DNA of 64,000 bases from Martelella radicis (lineage in GTDB: Bacteria > Pseudomonadota > Alphaproteobacteria > Rhizobiales > Rhizobiaceae), in assembly GCF_014196625.1 (NCBI RefSeq), contig NZ_JACIDZ010000002.1, positions 62,001-126,000 on the forward strand. The letters run 5' to 3'. The first letter of the stretch is position 1. Each line of letters starts with the position of its first letter. A model generated the notes under the pieces. The model was given only the letters and a program-made list of their open reading frames with translations, was not told the origin of the DNA and ran no database searches. Shown here piece by piece: positions 8,849 to 18,203 of this stretch. A program made the translations under genes and the position numbers.

Positions 8849-9220
8849 ATGCAGCCAACAGCTTTCGTTTCAACGCTCTTCGACGGCAAATCCAATCCGA
8901 ACAAGGTCACGGTCGCCTTCACCATGGCGGTCAATGCGCTTGCCAAGGGGCACAGCGCCACCATGATCCTGATGGCCGAAGCCGTGGAACTCGGCCGCCC
9001 CGGCGCTAGCGATGGCATGGCGATCGGCGCGCCCTTCGACCCCGTTCCCGACCTTCTGGCGCGCTTCCGCGAGGCCGGCGGCAGGATCGCCATCTGCGGC
9101 GCCTGCATGAAGCATAACGGCTTCACGGCGGAAGACATGGACCCCGAATTCGAGATCATCACCGCCCCCGACGTGATCGACCTGCTGATGAATGCGGAAG
9201 GCTCGCTCCAGATCACCTGA
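8849..9220 (+). CDS. DsrE/DsrF-like small protein
   Basis: A 123-aa protein of the DsrE-like fold (YchN/TusD relatives). It begins QPTAFVSTLFDG and has an alternating hydrophobic sheet. A Cys pair lies in CGACMKHNG, the usual site of the sulfur-carrier cysteine in this family. The start is fixed by a strong AAAGGAGG ending 8 nt before ATG 8849; the frame is open further upstream but without a better start. It is monocistronic, divergent from ung. Many members have no known function, and no sulfur-relay partner is adjacent. Confidence 0.8.
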   Translation: MQPTAFVSTLFDGKSNPNKVTVAFTMAVNALAKGHSATMILMAEAVELGRPGASDGMAIGAPFDPVPDLLARFREAGGRIAICGACMKHNGFTAEDMDPEFEIITAPDVIDLLMNAEGSLQIT

Positions 9221-9416
9221 TGCCTCACCCCGGATGGCGTGATCCCCCTTCACCGCAGCCTCTCCGGCGAGTGGACCAATCGTCATGGCTGCGTCAAATA
9301 AAGTCGCCGACGGCATGGTTCCGGCGTTGACCGGCGCTTTGCGCCGGGCCAAACTGCCGCGCGTGATCACGCCGCGCAAAAGGCGCGAAAGAACAATCCT
9401 GACAGGGGGTTTCGAA

Positions 9417-10397
9417 ATGCTCAATTTCAACAAGGCGGTGCTTGCCACCGCCGCGGTGGCCGCGATTGCGGGGTTTTCCGCGCCGGTTCTGGCGCAGGAT
9501 GCGACCGAGAAGACGGTCGCCATCACCTATATCGTCGAACATCCCGCCCTCGACGCCGTGCGCGAGGGCATCATCGAAAGCCTCGCCGAAAAGGGTTATA
9601 CCGAAGGCGACAACCTCACCGTGGTTGCCCGCTCCGCCCAGGGCAACATGACGACGCAGACCCAGATCGCGTCAGAATTTGCTGGCCTGAAGCCCGACGT
9701 CGCCGTCGGCATTTCCACGCCGTCGGCACAGGCGCTGAAGAATTCGATGGGCGATGCCCCGGTCGTCTTCGCCGCCGTCACCGATCCGGTTGCAGCCGGC
9801 CTCGTTGAAAATCCGGAACATCCGGAAGCCAACATCACCGGCACCTCCGACAAGCAGCCGCCGAAGCCGGCGCTCGAACTGATCCAGTCTCTGGTGCCCG
9901 GCGTCAAGACCATCGGCGTCATCTACAATCCGGGTGAAGCCAACTCGGTCGTCCAGGTCGACGAGATCAAGGCAGCCGCCGGCGAACTCGGCCTCGAAGT
10001 CGTTGACAGCCCGGCCGCCCAGTCGACCATGGTGCCGGATGCGGCCCGCAATCTCGTCGGCAAGGCCGATGCGATCCTGCTGCCGACCGACAATTCGGTG
10101 ATCTCGGTGCTCGAGGCCATCATCACCGTCGGCGAACGCGCCAAACTGCCGGTCTTCACCACCGATACGGATTCCGTCGAGCGTGGCGCGGTTGCGGCCC
10201 TTGGCTTCAACTATGCCGAAATGGGCAAGGTCACCGGCGACATGGTTGCCGAAATCCTCGCCGGCAAGGCACCGTCGGAAATCGCCGTCCTCGTACCCGG
10301 CAACCAGGATCTGTTCCTCAACATGAAGGCTGCCGAAGCCATGGGCATCACGGTTTCCGACAGCGTCAAGAACAGCGCCAAGAAGGTCATCGAATAA
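9417..10397 (+). CDS. ABC transporter substrate-binding protein (TrpX / ABC-X4 type)
   Basis: A 326-aa periplasmic protein. The N-terminus has a signal peptide (LATAAVAAIAGFSAPVLAQ, cleavage near residue 26). The mature part is a two-lobe type I fold with AITYIVEHPALDAVREGI, ISTPSAQALKN, VFAAVTDPVAAGLV and IGVIYNPGEANS, hallmarks of the putative tryptophan/tyrosine-binding TrpX family. ATG 9417 follows a GGGGG purine run and is the only start that places the signal peptide at the N-terminus. The permease follows after one base. The ligand is uncertain. The 196-bp gap upstream holds only a GC-rich hairpin at 9331-9347. Confidence 0.9.
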   Translation: MLNFNKAVLATAAVAAIAGFSAPVLAQDATEKTVAITYIVEHPALDAVREGIIESLAEKGYTEGDNLTVVARSAQGNMTTQTQIASEFAGLKPDVAVGISTPSAQALKNSMGDAPVVFAAVTDPVAAGLVENPEHPEANITGTSDKQPPKPALELIQSLVPGVKTIGVIYNPGEANSVVQVDEIKAAAGELGLEVVDSPAAQSTMVPDAARNLVGKADAILLPTDNSVISVLEAIITVGERAKLPVFTTDTDSVERGAVAALGFNYAEMGKVTGDMVAEILAGKAPSEIAVLVPGNQDLFLNMKAAEAMGITVSDSVKNSAKKVIE

Positions 10398-10398
10398 T

Positions 10399-11337
10399 AT
10401 GACGCTTTTTGCTCTCGCCGGGGCCTTTGAGACCGGCTTGCTCTTCGCCCTCGTGGCGTTGAGCATCTTTATGTCCTTTCGGGTTCTCGACTTTCCCGAT
10501 CTGACGGTGGACGGGAGTTTTCCCCTCGGCGCGGCGGTTTCGGCCGCCGCCATCGTCGGCGGTTTCGATCCTTTCATCGCAACATTCTTCGGCATGCTCG
10601 CAGGCGCCGCCGCCGGTTTCGTCACCGGCCTCCTGAATGTGCGCTTCGGTATCATGAACCTGCTCGCCGGCATCCTGTCGATGGTGGCTCTATTCTCCGT
10701 CAATCTGCGCATCATGGGGCGGCCGAACCTGCCGGTCTACGGCCAGGATACCGTGTTTTCGCGCTTCGAAAGCGTGGTCGACGCGGGACTCTGGAGCAAC
10801 ACGATCCTGCTTCTGATCATCGCCATCGGCGCCAAGCTGATCGTCGACTGGTTCCTCAAGACCGAGATGGGCCTCGGGCTCAGGGCATCGGGCGAAAACC
10901 CCGCAATGGCCGAAGCCCAGGGCATCCGCAACGGCGCAATGACGCTGCTCGGCATGTCGATCGCCAATGCGCTCTGCGCGCTCGGCGGTTCCCTCTTTGC
11001 CCAGATGCAGGGCGTGGCGGACGTGACCATGGGCGTAGGCACCATCGTCACCGGGCTTGCCGCGCTGATCATCGGCGAGGCGATACTCGGCCGACGCACG
11101 GTGTTCCTGGCAACGCTCGGCTGCGTCATCGGCGCGGTCGTCTATCGCCTGTTCATTGCGCTTGCGCTTTCCGCCGGCTTCATCGGCATCCGCCCGCAGG
11201 ACCTCAACCTGATCACCGCCGTGGTGGTCGCCGTTGCCGTGGTTCTCTCCCAGAGGCGGGGCAAGCGCGGTCGTAAGCAGCTCTTCAACTTCAAACTGGT
11301 GCGCGGCGCCCAACAAAACGACGAGGGACAGAACTGA
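10399..11337 (+). CDS. ABC transporter permease (TrpY / branched-chain-type)
   Basis: A 312-aa integral membrane permease of the BPD_transp_2 family with about eight to nine hydrophobic helices. Near residues 26-40 it has FRVLDFPDLTVDGSFPLGAA, conserved in the TrpY/ABC-X4 permeases, and a C-terminal segment GIRPQDLNLITA. It is the sole permease gene of the operon and therefore probably forms a homodimer. The stop overlaps the ATPase start by one base. Confidence 0.9.
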   Translation: MTLFALAGAFETGLLFALVALSIFMSFRVLDFPDLTVDGSFPLGAAVSAAAIVGGFDPFIATFFGMLAGAAAGFVTGLLNVRFGIMNLLAGILSMVALFSVNLRIMGRPNLPVYGQDTVFSRFESVVDAGLWSNTILLLIIAIGAKLIVDWFLKTEMGLGLRASGENPAMAEAQGIRNGAMTLLGMSIANALCALGGSLFAQMQGVADVTMGVGTIVTGLAALIIGEAILGRRTVFLATLGCVIGAVVYRLFIALALSAGFIGIRPQDLNLITAVVVAVAVVLSQRRGKRGRKQLFNFKLVRGAQQNDEGQN

Positions 11338-12134
11338 TGCTTTCCCTTTCCGATATCCGCCTTACCTTCAATCCGGGCACGGCGACCGAGGTCAAGGCGC
11401 TGCGCGACGTCTCGATGCAGATCGACGAGGGCGAATTCGTCACCGTGATCGGCTCCAACGGCGCGGGCAAGTCGACGCTTCTGTCCACCGTCGTCGGCAC
11501 GGTCAAGCCGGATGAGGGCTCCGTCAAGCTCGACGGGCTTGATGTGACCGACTGGCCGGCAGCCAAGCGCGCGCGCTATGTCGGCCGCGTCTTCCAGGAG
11601 CCGCGCCTCGGCACCTGCTCCTCACTGTCGATCGAGGAAAACCTGGCACTGGCCGCGGCCCGCGGCAAGAAGCGCGGCCTGGGGCTCGCGCTCGGCAGGA
11701 AGGGTCAGAAGGCGATGTTTGCCGAACATCTGGAAAAGCTCGGCCTTGGGCTCGAACACCGGATGGGGACGCCGATCGGCGCGCTATCCGGTGGCCAGCG
11801 GCAGGCTGTGAGCCTGTTGATGGCGACGCTTCTGCCGATGAAGATCCTCGTGCTCGACGAGCATACGGCAGCGCTCGATCCGTCCGCCGCCCACAAGGTG
11901 CTGACGCTTTCGGCCGAAATTGCCCAGGAGCGCAAGCTGACGACGCTGATGGTGACCCATTCAATGCGCGACGCGCTCGCCTATGGCAGCCGCACGCTGA
12001 TGATGAATGCGGGCCAGATCGTTCTCGACATCAAGGGCGAGGAACGCTCGCGGCTCAAGGTCTCCGACCTGCTGGAACGCTTCGGCCGCGCCGCGGGCAC
12101 CGAGATCGACGACGACCAGCTGGTGCTGGCGTGA
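11337..12134 (+). CDS. ABC transporter ATP-binding protein (TrpZ type)
   Basis: A 265-aa nucleotide-binding subunit with Walker A GSNGAGKST, Q-loop in RVFQEPRLGT, signature ALSGGQRQAVSLLMA and Walker B ILVLDEHTAALDP. In this subfamily His replaces the usual Pro after the catalytic Glu (DEHTAALD), as is normal for ABC-X4 ATPases. The switch His lies in VTHSMRDAL. It completes a binding protein-permease-ATPase importer for an amino acid-like or related solute. Transcription ends at the hairpin shared with the convergent GH28-GH105 gene. Confidence 0.91.
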   Translation: MLSLSDIRLTFNPGTATEVKALRDVSMQIDEGEFVTVIGSNGAGKSTLLSTVVGTVKPDEGSVKLDGLDVTDWPAAKRARYVGRVFQEPRLGTCSSLSIEENLALAAARGKKRGLGLALGRKGQKAMFAEHLEKLGLGLEHRMGTPIGALSGGQRQAVSLLMATLLPMKILVLDEHTAALDPSAAHKVLTLSAEIAQERKLTTLMVTHSMRDALAYGSRTLMMNAGQIVLDIKGEERSRLKVSDLLERFGRAAGTEIDDDQLVLA

Positions 12135-12140
12135 GATCAT

Positions 12141-12172
12141 AAAAAAGGCGGCTGACCTTTCGGCCAGCCGCC
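12141..12172 (-). terminator. Terminator for the pectin ABC/GH operon (minus strand)
   Basis: An 11-bp stem with one mismatch (12147-12157 with 12162-12172), 4-nt loop, and a six-T run in minus-strand orientation (AAAAAA at 12141-12146 on plus). It lies 25 bp past the stop of the GH28-GH105 gene and may also slow transcription from the opposite TrpXYZ-like operon. Confidence 0.85.
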
Positions 12173-12197
12173 AGCCCTGGGAGGAAGGTTTTTCGCG

Positions 12198-14792
12198 TTA
12201 CTGCCGGGCCAGAAGCTCGGCAAACCCCATCATGAACGGCCCGACGCCCTTGATATCGTCGGGATTGATCGTCTCGGTCAGGTAGTAACCCGGCGTGCCG
12301 TCGCGGTACTGGCCGTTGAAGCCGCCAAGACCGGCCACGCAGACGATGGTGCCCAGCACGCGCCGCCCTTCGGCGTCGACCTCAAAGGCATGTCTGTAGA
12401 GCGCTTCGAATGCCGTGCGACCGATAGCGGCGCTGTCGCTCACATCGAGACGGCTGGCCTTCAGATAGGCATAGGCGAACATCGCCGTTGCCGAGCTTTC
12501 GGCATAATTGCCGCCGAGATCCGGGCGATCCGGCACCTGCAGCCAGCGTCCGTCGGCTGTTCTCAGCGCGGAAAGCCGTTCGGCAAGCGCGGCCCAGCGG
12601 GCTATGATCGCATCGCGGGCGTCACCTTCCGGCAGATATTCGATGAGATCGACCATCGCCATCGCCGCCCAGCCGATGGCGCGCGACCAGTGGGCGGGCG
12701 ACTGTCCGGTGTCCTTGTCCGCCCAGGGCTGCGCCTTGGCGGAATCATAGGCGTGGCGGTAGAGCCGGCTGTCGGCATCATAGGTGAGTTCGAGCCCGGC
12801 CAGCAGTTCATCCGCGGCTTCGGAAACCAGGTCCGGCCTGTCGAAGGCCAGACCGTATTCCGCCTTGAACGGCAGGCCCATATAGAGGCCGTCGAGCCAG
12901 ACCTGCTCGGGATAGCGATGCTTGTGCCAGTGCGGGCCTTCCTTGACGCGCGGATGATCAGCAAGCTGCGCGACAAGCTGATCGGCGGCCTTGCGATAGC
13001 GCGGATCGTTGGAATGCCGTGCCAGCCACACCAGCGCCCGGCCGGAGAGGATGTTGTCGATGTTGAAATCCTCGGCGACATAGCCGTTCATCACGCCATC
13101 TTCGTTGACCTGCGCATTGACGTGGCGGACGAGGTGATCGAACCAGCGCGCTTCGCCGGTCGCCTCGTAAAGCGCGATCAGACCGCGATAGAGGCAGCCA
13201 TCCTCATAGCAGAGCGCCCCGCCCTTGTAGGCACGGTAGTCGGCGGCATATTCGTCGCAGTAGCGCAACAGTGCCTGGCGGTACCAGGGCTCTTCGGCGC
13301 CCTCTCGGACGAAAACGACATTGCTGGCCGTAACGGCCGCGTTTTCGGCAATGATGCCGCCGTGGCGAACGGGGTCGATATTACAGGCCATCACAGGCGG
13401 CTGGGCCTCGGCGTCCGGCGCATAGGAAACGGTATAGTCCTCGATCGTCACATTCTCGATCGGCATTTCCGGCAGACCGTAAAAGGCTGCGGCGGCGGTG
13501 TGGACATTGCGCGCGACGATGCGGCGGAAGGTGATATCCGACATGCGCGGCGTCACCTCGCTGACGGGGTGCGGATCGCGCGACTGGACATAGTCCGACT
13601 TGCCGTCGGCGTCGCAGAAATAGAAGGCGTTCATGACGAAGGGGCTGACGACATTGTCCATGTCGCAATCCTCGACGAGGATGCGGGAGACGAAGCCGCC
13701 GCGTCCGCGCCGGGTCTTCACGCGCAGGCCGCGATCCGTATCGCGCATCTCGCAGCGCGCCACCGTGACGCCGGACACCGTGCCGCTCATTTCCGAGCCG
13801 ATGACGACGCCGCCATGACCGCGTTCCATGAAGCAGTTCTCGATGCGGATGTTGCGCGTCGGACCATCAAGCCCGCCCTTGGGATCGCGCTTGCCCGCCT
13901 TGATGGCGATGCAGTCGTCTCCGACAGAAAAGTGAATGCCGCGCATGCGGACATTCTCGCAGCATTCCGGATCGAAACCGTCGGTGTTGGGTGATTCCGG
14001 ATCGCTCTCGATTTTCACGTCGGCCACCAGCATGTCGCGGGTAAAGACGGGATGAACCATCCAGGCCGGAGAGTTGCGCACGGTGACGCCGGTGACGGTG
14101 ACGTTCTCACAGCGGTTGAAGAACAGGCTGCGCGGACGGCGCGCGCCATTGCGAGTTTCCTTGTGCCAGCTCCACCAGTCGCCGCGATCTCCGCCGGCAT
14201 CGATGACGCCGCCGCCGACAATGGCGATGTTGGAGGCGTTGATGGCTGTCAGCAGGCTGGCATAGCAGGCTTCCGCCACGCCCTCCCAGGTGCCGAGCAC
14301 CCGGCCTTTCTCGTCGCGGGCCGCCAGGATCGGGTACTGGTCGCGATCGGCAATGCCGTAAAGCACGGCTTCGGGATCAAGCATCAGCGTCAGGCCGGAC
14401 TTCAGGAAAAGCGGTCCGCTTTTCCAGACGCCGGGACCGAAATAGAGCGTTGCGCCCTCGGGCAGGTCATCGATCGTCTTCTGGATCGCCGCGGCGTTGT
14501 TTTCTGACTGGAGGCTTGCGCCATGAGCGGAAACATCGGCGAAGGCGCTCTCGGTTCTTGTGACGAAATCGAAAACCTCGCCGCCAATGGCAAGCCGGTA
14601 TGCGGTGTGCGGCTCGAGGCCATTGATCGAGAAGACGGTGCGCTCGCTCACGCCTTCGGCCACCGTTTCATCGGTGCTCTCCGTCGCAAGTCGCCAGGAA
14701 ACGGGCGCCTTCAGGAAATATTTGTTCTCGCCGGAAAAGACAGCAAAGGTCACCGTCCTCGCCGAAACGGCGAGCAGCTCAATGGCAGTCAT
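12198..14792 (-). CDS. FnIII-polygalacturonase (GH28)-unsaturated glycuronyl hydrolase (GH105) fusion
   Basis: An 864-aa three-part protein for intracellular pectin-oligomer breakdown. Residues 1-85 look like a fibronectin III domain. Residues 90-495 are a GH28 beta helix with NTDGFD (D271), GDDCIA (D292, D293), RGHGG (H326) and RGLRVKT (R357, K359), the full GH28 active site. Residues 500-860 are a GH105 alpha/alpha barrel with VWLDGLYMGLPF (about 631-642), a WSRAIGW segment and SSATAMFAYAYL. GH28 removes galacturonate; GH105 removes the 4,5-unsaturated residue left by lyases. No signal peptide is present. ATG 14792 is preferred over an adjacent GTG at 14795. It is last in the ABC operon. 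Confidence 0.92.
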   Translation of the reverse strand: MTAIELLAVSARTVTFAVFSGENKYFLKAPVSWRLATESTDETVAEGVSERTVFSINGLEPHTAYRLAIGGEVFDFVTRTESAFADVSAHGASLQSENNAAAIQKTIDDLPEGATLYFGPGVWKSGPLFLKSGLTLMLDPEAVLYGIADRDQYPILAARDEKGRVLGTWEGVAEACYASLLTAINASNIAIVGGGVIDAGGDRGDWWSWHKETRNGARRPRSLFFNRCENVTVTGVTVRNSPAWMVHPVFTRDMLVADVKIESDPESPNTDGFDPECCENVRMRGIHFSVGDDCIAIKAGKRDPKGGLDGPTRNIRIENCFMERGHGGVVIGSEMSGTVSGVTVARCEMRDTDRGLRVKTRRGRGGFVSRILVEDCDMDNVVSPFVMNAFYFCDADGKSDYVQSRDPHPVSEVTPRMSDITFRRIVARNVHTAAAAFYGLPEMPIENVTIEDYTVSYAPDAEAQPPVMACNIDPVRHGGIIAENAAVTASNVVFVREGAEEPWYRQALLRYCDEYAADYRAYKGGALCYEDGCLYRGLIALYEATGEARWFDHLVRHVNAQVNEDGVMNGYVAEDFNIDNILSGRALVWLARHSNDPRYRKAADQLVAQLADHPRVKEGPHWHKHRYPEQVWLDGLYMGLPFKAEYGLAFDRPDLVSEAADELLAGLELTYDADSRLYRHAYDSAKAQPWADKDTGQSPAHWSRAIGWAAMAMVDLIEYLPEGDARDAIIARWAALAERLSALRTADGRWLQVPDRPDLGGNYAESSATAMFAYAYLKASRLDVSDSAAIGRTAFEALYRHAFEVDAEGRRVLGTIVCVAGLGGFNGQYRDGTPGYYLTETINPDDIKGVGPFMMGFAELLARQ

Positions 14793-14821
14793 CACAATCG
14801 TCCAAAAAGGATTTGGGAAGT

Positions 14822-14849
14822 GGGGGCGGCGGCAAGAAGCGCCGCCCCC
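14822..14849 (-). other. Intercistronic hairpin after the sugar-binding-protein gene
   Basis: A 10-bp all-GC stem (14822-14831 with 14840-14849) with an 8-nt loop lies between the binding-protein stop and the GH28-GH105 start. It has no adjacent T-run. It probably stabilises the upstream message and reduces expression of the downstream enzyme. Confidence 0.6.
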
Positions 14850-14861
14850 GGCAAGGCTTGG

Positions 14862-16136
14862 TTAGTTGCGGACGCGGTCCAGCACGTCGTTGACATTGTA
14901 GATGATGTCATCGGCGGCCGTTTCGGCGTCGATCTGGCCATAGGCGAACTCTTCGAGCGTGTCGCCGATGGCCGAAGCGATCTGCGGATGCTCGAAATAG
15001 GGCGAGATCGTCGGGCCGGTGGCATCCAGGATGATCTGGTGGGCGTCGATCTGTTCCTGCTCGATGGCGCCTTCAGCCGTCAGCTGGTCGAACGCCTTCT
15101 TCGAGGCCGGAATGCCGCGGGTCGTGCCGAGGATGTCGATTGCGCCTTCGTCGTTCAGTAGGCAATTGACCACTTCGGCGGCCGCATCCCCATTGTCGGA
15201 ATTGCGCGAGATCGAGAACAGCATGGACGGCTTGCGGTAGACACCATCATTGGTGGCGCCTTCGGCAAGCAGGATCTTCGAGGGAACCAGAACCTGGCCT
15301 TCCTGCAGCGGGTCGGAGATCTTGAAATAGACCGTATCCCACTGATAGGTGCCGGCGATGTGGCCATCGGCCCAGGCCGGGTTTTCATGCAGAACCAGAT
15401 TGCCGCCTGCGGCGACCTTCGGCCAGGGGATGATCACGCCTTCGTCGGTGTAGCGCTTGTACATTTCCAGCGCATCGACCATCTCGTCCATCGTGTAGTT
15501 GAACTCCAGCGTCTCCGGATCGATCATCGTCTTTCCGGTCTTCTGGGTGAGATAGGCCGTCATCAGAAGGCGGGCATCGAGGCCGTCGGAACCGGTTGCC
15601 TCATAAGGATAGTAGTCGTCGCCGAGCTTTTCCTTGAACACCTTGCCGGCTTCTTCCAGTTCGTCCCAGGTGGTCGGGATCGAAAGGCCTGCCTTTTCGA
15701 AGGTCGTCTGGTTGAACCAGGGCAGACGGCCGGTGATCGACAGCGGCAGGCCCTGCAGGTGACCGTTCACGGTCGAAGTGGCAAGTTCCGCATCGGTCCA
15801 CTGCGAAAGGTCGATGATGTCGGAATACTCGTTGAGATCGGCAAAGCCTTCGCCGTTCGGCGTAAAAAGCGGCAGCCAGGGCCAGTTGATCTGCATGATG
15901 TCGGCTTCGGTTCCGCCGGCAAGCTGCGTGGTGATCTTCTCCTGGTGACCGGACCAGCCGGTGAATTCCGGAGAAATGGTGTGGCCGAGTTTCTCGCCGC
16001 AATATTTCAGCGCTTCCTGGGTTGCAAGGTGACGGCTGTCGCCGCCCCACCAGGACATGCGAAGATCGGCGGCATTGGCGACCGAAAGCGATGTTGCGGC
16101 CATCAGGCCGGCGAGGATTGTCAATTTCATGGTCAT
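14862..16136 (-). CDS. Sugar ABC transporter substrate-binding protein (family 1)
   Basis: A 424-aa periplasmic binding protein. Signal peptide residues 1-22 end in SVANA before ADLRMSWWGGDSR. GGGAGG sits 5 nt before the first of two in-frame ATGs, which fixes the start at 16136. The fold is SBP_bac_1: EITTQLAGGTEADI-like region near residue 70 and many exposed Trp and Tyr for ring stacking. Its place in an operon with an intracellular GH28-GH105 enzyme points to oligogalacturonides or rhamnogalacturonan fragments as ligand (inference). It follows the ATPase gene rather than leading the operon, which is less usual. Confidence 0.9.
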   Translation of the reverse strand: MTMKLTILAGLMAATSLSVANAADLRMSWWGGDSRHLATQEALKYCGEKLGHTISPEFTGWSGHQEKITTQLAGGTEADIMQINWPWLPLFTPNGEGFADLNEYSDIIDLSQWTDAELATSTVNGHLQGLPLSITGRLPWFNQTTFEKAGLSIPTTWDELEEAGKVFKEKLGDDYYPYEATGSDGLDARLLMTAYLTQKTGKTMIDPETLEFNYTMDEMVDALEMYKRYTDEGVIIPWPKVAAGGNLVLHENPAWADGHIAGTYQWDTVYFKISDPLQEGQVLVPSKILLAEGATNDGVYRKPSMLFSISRNSDNGDAAAEVVNCLLNDEGAIDILGTTRGIPASKKAFDQLTAEGAIEQEQIDAHQIILDATGPTISPYFEHPQIASAIGDTLEEFAYGQIDAETAADDIIYNVNDVLDRVRN

Positions 16137-16171
16137 ATTTTCCTCCCTTTGAAAAAGACGGTTTCGAAGAC

Positions 16172-17284
16172 TTATGCCGACAGCGAGATGTTCTCGCCGG
16201 TGCGACGGTGGAAGATGTGCAGGGCGTCTTCATGCGGCATGATGCGGATCGCCTCATCGCGCAGATACTGACGCTCCAGCCCCGTTGCCGGGACGACGAC
16301 GATGAAGGACTGATCCTCGACAGTGATGTAGAGGTAGACCTCGTGGCCCATGAACTCGACATGGGAGATGCGTCCCAGAAGGCCCTCATCGGCATCCTGA
16401 TCGACAATGTGGAAATGCTGCGGACGCACGCCGAAGGTGACTTCCGTCGGCGCGTCCTTGTCGATGCGGGCTAGCGCCTTGTCGTCAATGGTAAAGGTCT
16501 GCGTGCCGATCCGAAGCTTGTTGCCGCCGACCAGGGTCGCATCGCCGATATTCATCTCCGGCGACCCGATGAAGCCCGCAACAAAGGCATTGGCCGGCTT
16601 GCGGTAAAGCGTGAAGGGATCGGCGACCTGCATGATCCGGCCTTCCTTCATCACGCAGATGCGGTTGCCCATGGTCATGGCTTCCGTCTGGTCATGGGTG
16701 ACGTAGACAACGGTCGAGTGCATGCCTTCGGCAAGCAGCTGCTTGTGCAGGTCGGTGATGCGGACGCGCATCGAGGCGCGCAGCTTGGCGTCGAGGTTCG
16801 AGAGCGGTTCGTCGAACAGGAAGACCTGCGGCTTCTTGATCAGCGCGCGGCCGACGGCGACGCGCTGGGCCTGGCCGCCCGAAAGCTGCTTGGGCAGGCG
16901 CTCCAGATAGTCCTCGATCTCGAGGATGTGCGAGACTTCCTCGGTCGAGGCGGCGATCTCCGCCTTCGGCGCATGCTTGAGGCGCAGACCGAAGGAGAGG
17001 TTGTTCTTCACCTTCATATGCGGGTAGAGCGCATAGTTCTGGAACACCATCGCGATGCCGCGCTGGCCCGGGGGCTTGTCGTTGACGAGATCGTCGCCGA
17101 TGCGGATCTCGCCGCCGGAGATGCGCTCCAGACCGGCAATCATGCGGAGCGTCGTCGACTTGGCGCAGCCGGACGGGCCGACCAGCACCATGAACTCACC
17201 ATCCTCGATTTCCAGGTCGATGCCGTGGACGGCCTTGAACTTGCCGTAGACCTTTTCGAGACTCTTAAGCTGAACTCTGGCCAT
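16172..17284 (-). CDS. Sugar ABC transporter ATP-binding protein (UgpC/MsmK-like)
   Basis: A 370-aa CUT1-type ATPase: Walker A GPSGCAKST, signature LSGGQAQRVAVGRALI, Walker B VFLFDEPLSNLDAKLR, switch His in VTHDQTEAM, and a C-terminal TOBE/OB domain from about residue 235. The Ala in Walker A (GCAKST) is a common rhizobial variant. ATG 17284 opens the standard MARVQLKSLEKVYG start; the frame continues upstream into the permease gene but is not coding. It energises the two permeases directly upstream in the operon. Confidence 0.94.
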   Translation of the reverse strand: MARVQLKSLEKVYGKFKAVHGIDLEIEDGEFMVLVGPSGCAKSTTLRMIAGLERISGGEIRIGDDLVNDKPPGQRGIAMVFQNYALYPHMKVKNNLSFGLRLKHAPKAEIAASTEEVSHILEIEDYLERLPKQLSGGQAQRVAVGRALIKKPQVFLFDEPLSNLDAKLRASMRVRITDLHKQLLAEGMHSTVVYVTHDQTEAMTMGNRICVMKEGRIMQVADPFTLYRKPANAFVAGFIGSPEMNIGDATLVGGNKLRIGTQTFTIDDKALARIDKDAPTEVTFGVRPQHFHIVDQDADEGLLGRISHVEFMGHEVYLYITVEDQSFIVVVPATGLERQYLRDEAIRIMPHEDALHIFHRRTGENISLSA

Positions 17285-17289
17285 GGTTT

Positions 17290-18201
17290 TTATCCTTTGA
17301 CTCCGCCAGCGGAGATACCTTCGATGAAATATTTCTGTGCCATGAAGAACACGACGAGGGCGGGTGTGATCGCGAGCACCGACATGGAGAGGATCTTGTT
17401 CCAGGCAAATGCTTCGGTGGTATCGATCGACAGTTTGAGGGCCAGGGAGACCGGGTATTTGTCGACCGAGGACAGGTAGATCAACGGCCCGAGGAAGTCG
17501 TTCATCGTCCACATGAACTGGAACAGGCAGACCGAAATCAGGGCCGGCGTGAGCAGCGGGACGACGATGAAGAGAAGGGCCTGCCAGCTCGATGCGCCGT
17601 CGACGCGCGCGGCCTCTTCCATGTCGCGTGGGATGGCGCGCAGGAACTGGACCAGCATGAAGACGAAGAACGCATCACCGGCGAGCGCCGAGGGCACCCA
17701 CAGCGGCAGGAAACTATCGAGCCAGCCGAATTCCCGGAACAGCAGGTACTGCGGGATACGGGTGACGACGTTGGGCAGAAGCAGGATCGCGATCAGCGAT
17801 GAGAACAGCACCTTCTTGCCGGGGAACTCGAACCGGGCGAAGCCATAGGCGACGGCCGTTGCCGAGATCGCGGTCCCGATCATCTTCGGGATCAGGATCA
17901 GGAAGGTGTTGAGGAAGAACCGTCCGAACGTGTAGGGCGTCGAGGTCTTCCAGCCTTCGATATAGCCGCTGACGGTCGGGTGGGTCGGCCAGAAGCCGGC
18001 GCTTGTGAACATCTCGGCATTGGTCTTGAACGATGCGCCGATCAGCCAGATCAGCGGATAGAGCATGATCAGACCGACCACGAACAGGATCACATAGCGG
18101 AAGATCGACGAAATGAAGATCTTGCGCTGTTCGCGCTTGCGGGCGCGGATGGCTTCGAGATCGCGGGCGGACAGCATGCTCGACAAGGTTTGCTCTGTCA
18201 T
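17290..18201 (-). CDS. Sugar ABC transporter permease 2 (MalG-like)
   Basis: A 303-aa CUT1 permease with about six membrane helices, the first near residues 33-53. The coupling loop EEAARVDGASSWQALLFIVVPLL (about 195-217) is the MalG-type EAA motif. It sits 2 bp after permease 1 and 5 bp before the ATPase, so the operon is tightly packed. Substrate by context: pectin-derived oligouronides. Confidence 0.93.
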   Translation of the reverse strand: MTEQTLSSMLSARDLEAIRARKREQRKIFISSIFRYVILFVVGLIMLYPLIWLIGASFKTNAEMFTSAGFWPTHPTVSGYIEGWKTSTPYTFGRFFLNTFLILIPKMIGTAISATAVAYGFARFEFPGKKVLFSSLIAILLLPNVVTRIPQYLLFREFGWLDSFLPLWVPSALAGDAFFVFMLVQFLRAIPRDMEEAARVDGASSWQALLFIVVPLLTPALISVCLFQFMWTMNDFLGPLIYLSSVDKYPVSLALKLSIDTTEAFAWNKILSMSVLAITPALVVFFMAQKYFIEGISAGGVKG

Positions 18202-18203
18202 GA

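Noticed and set aside
9331-9347. GC-rich hairpin upstream of the TrpX-like gene as a terminator or riboswitch
   Set aside because: Only a 7-bp stem with 3-nt loop, no T-run, and no match to a leader family that I know.
17285-17512. 76-codon upstream extension of the sugar ABC ATPase
   Set aside because: Lies within the permease gene in another frame. The normal start MARVQLKSLEKVYG is at 17284.
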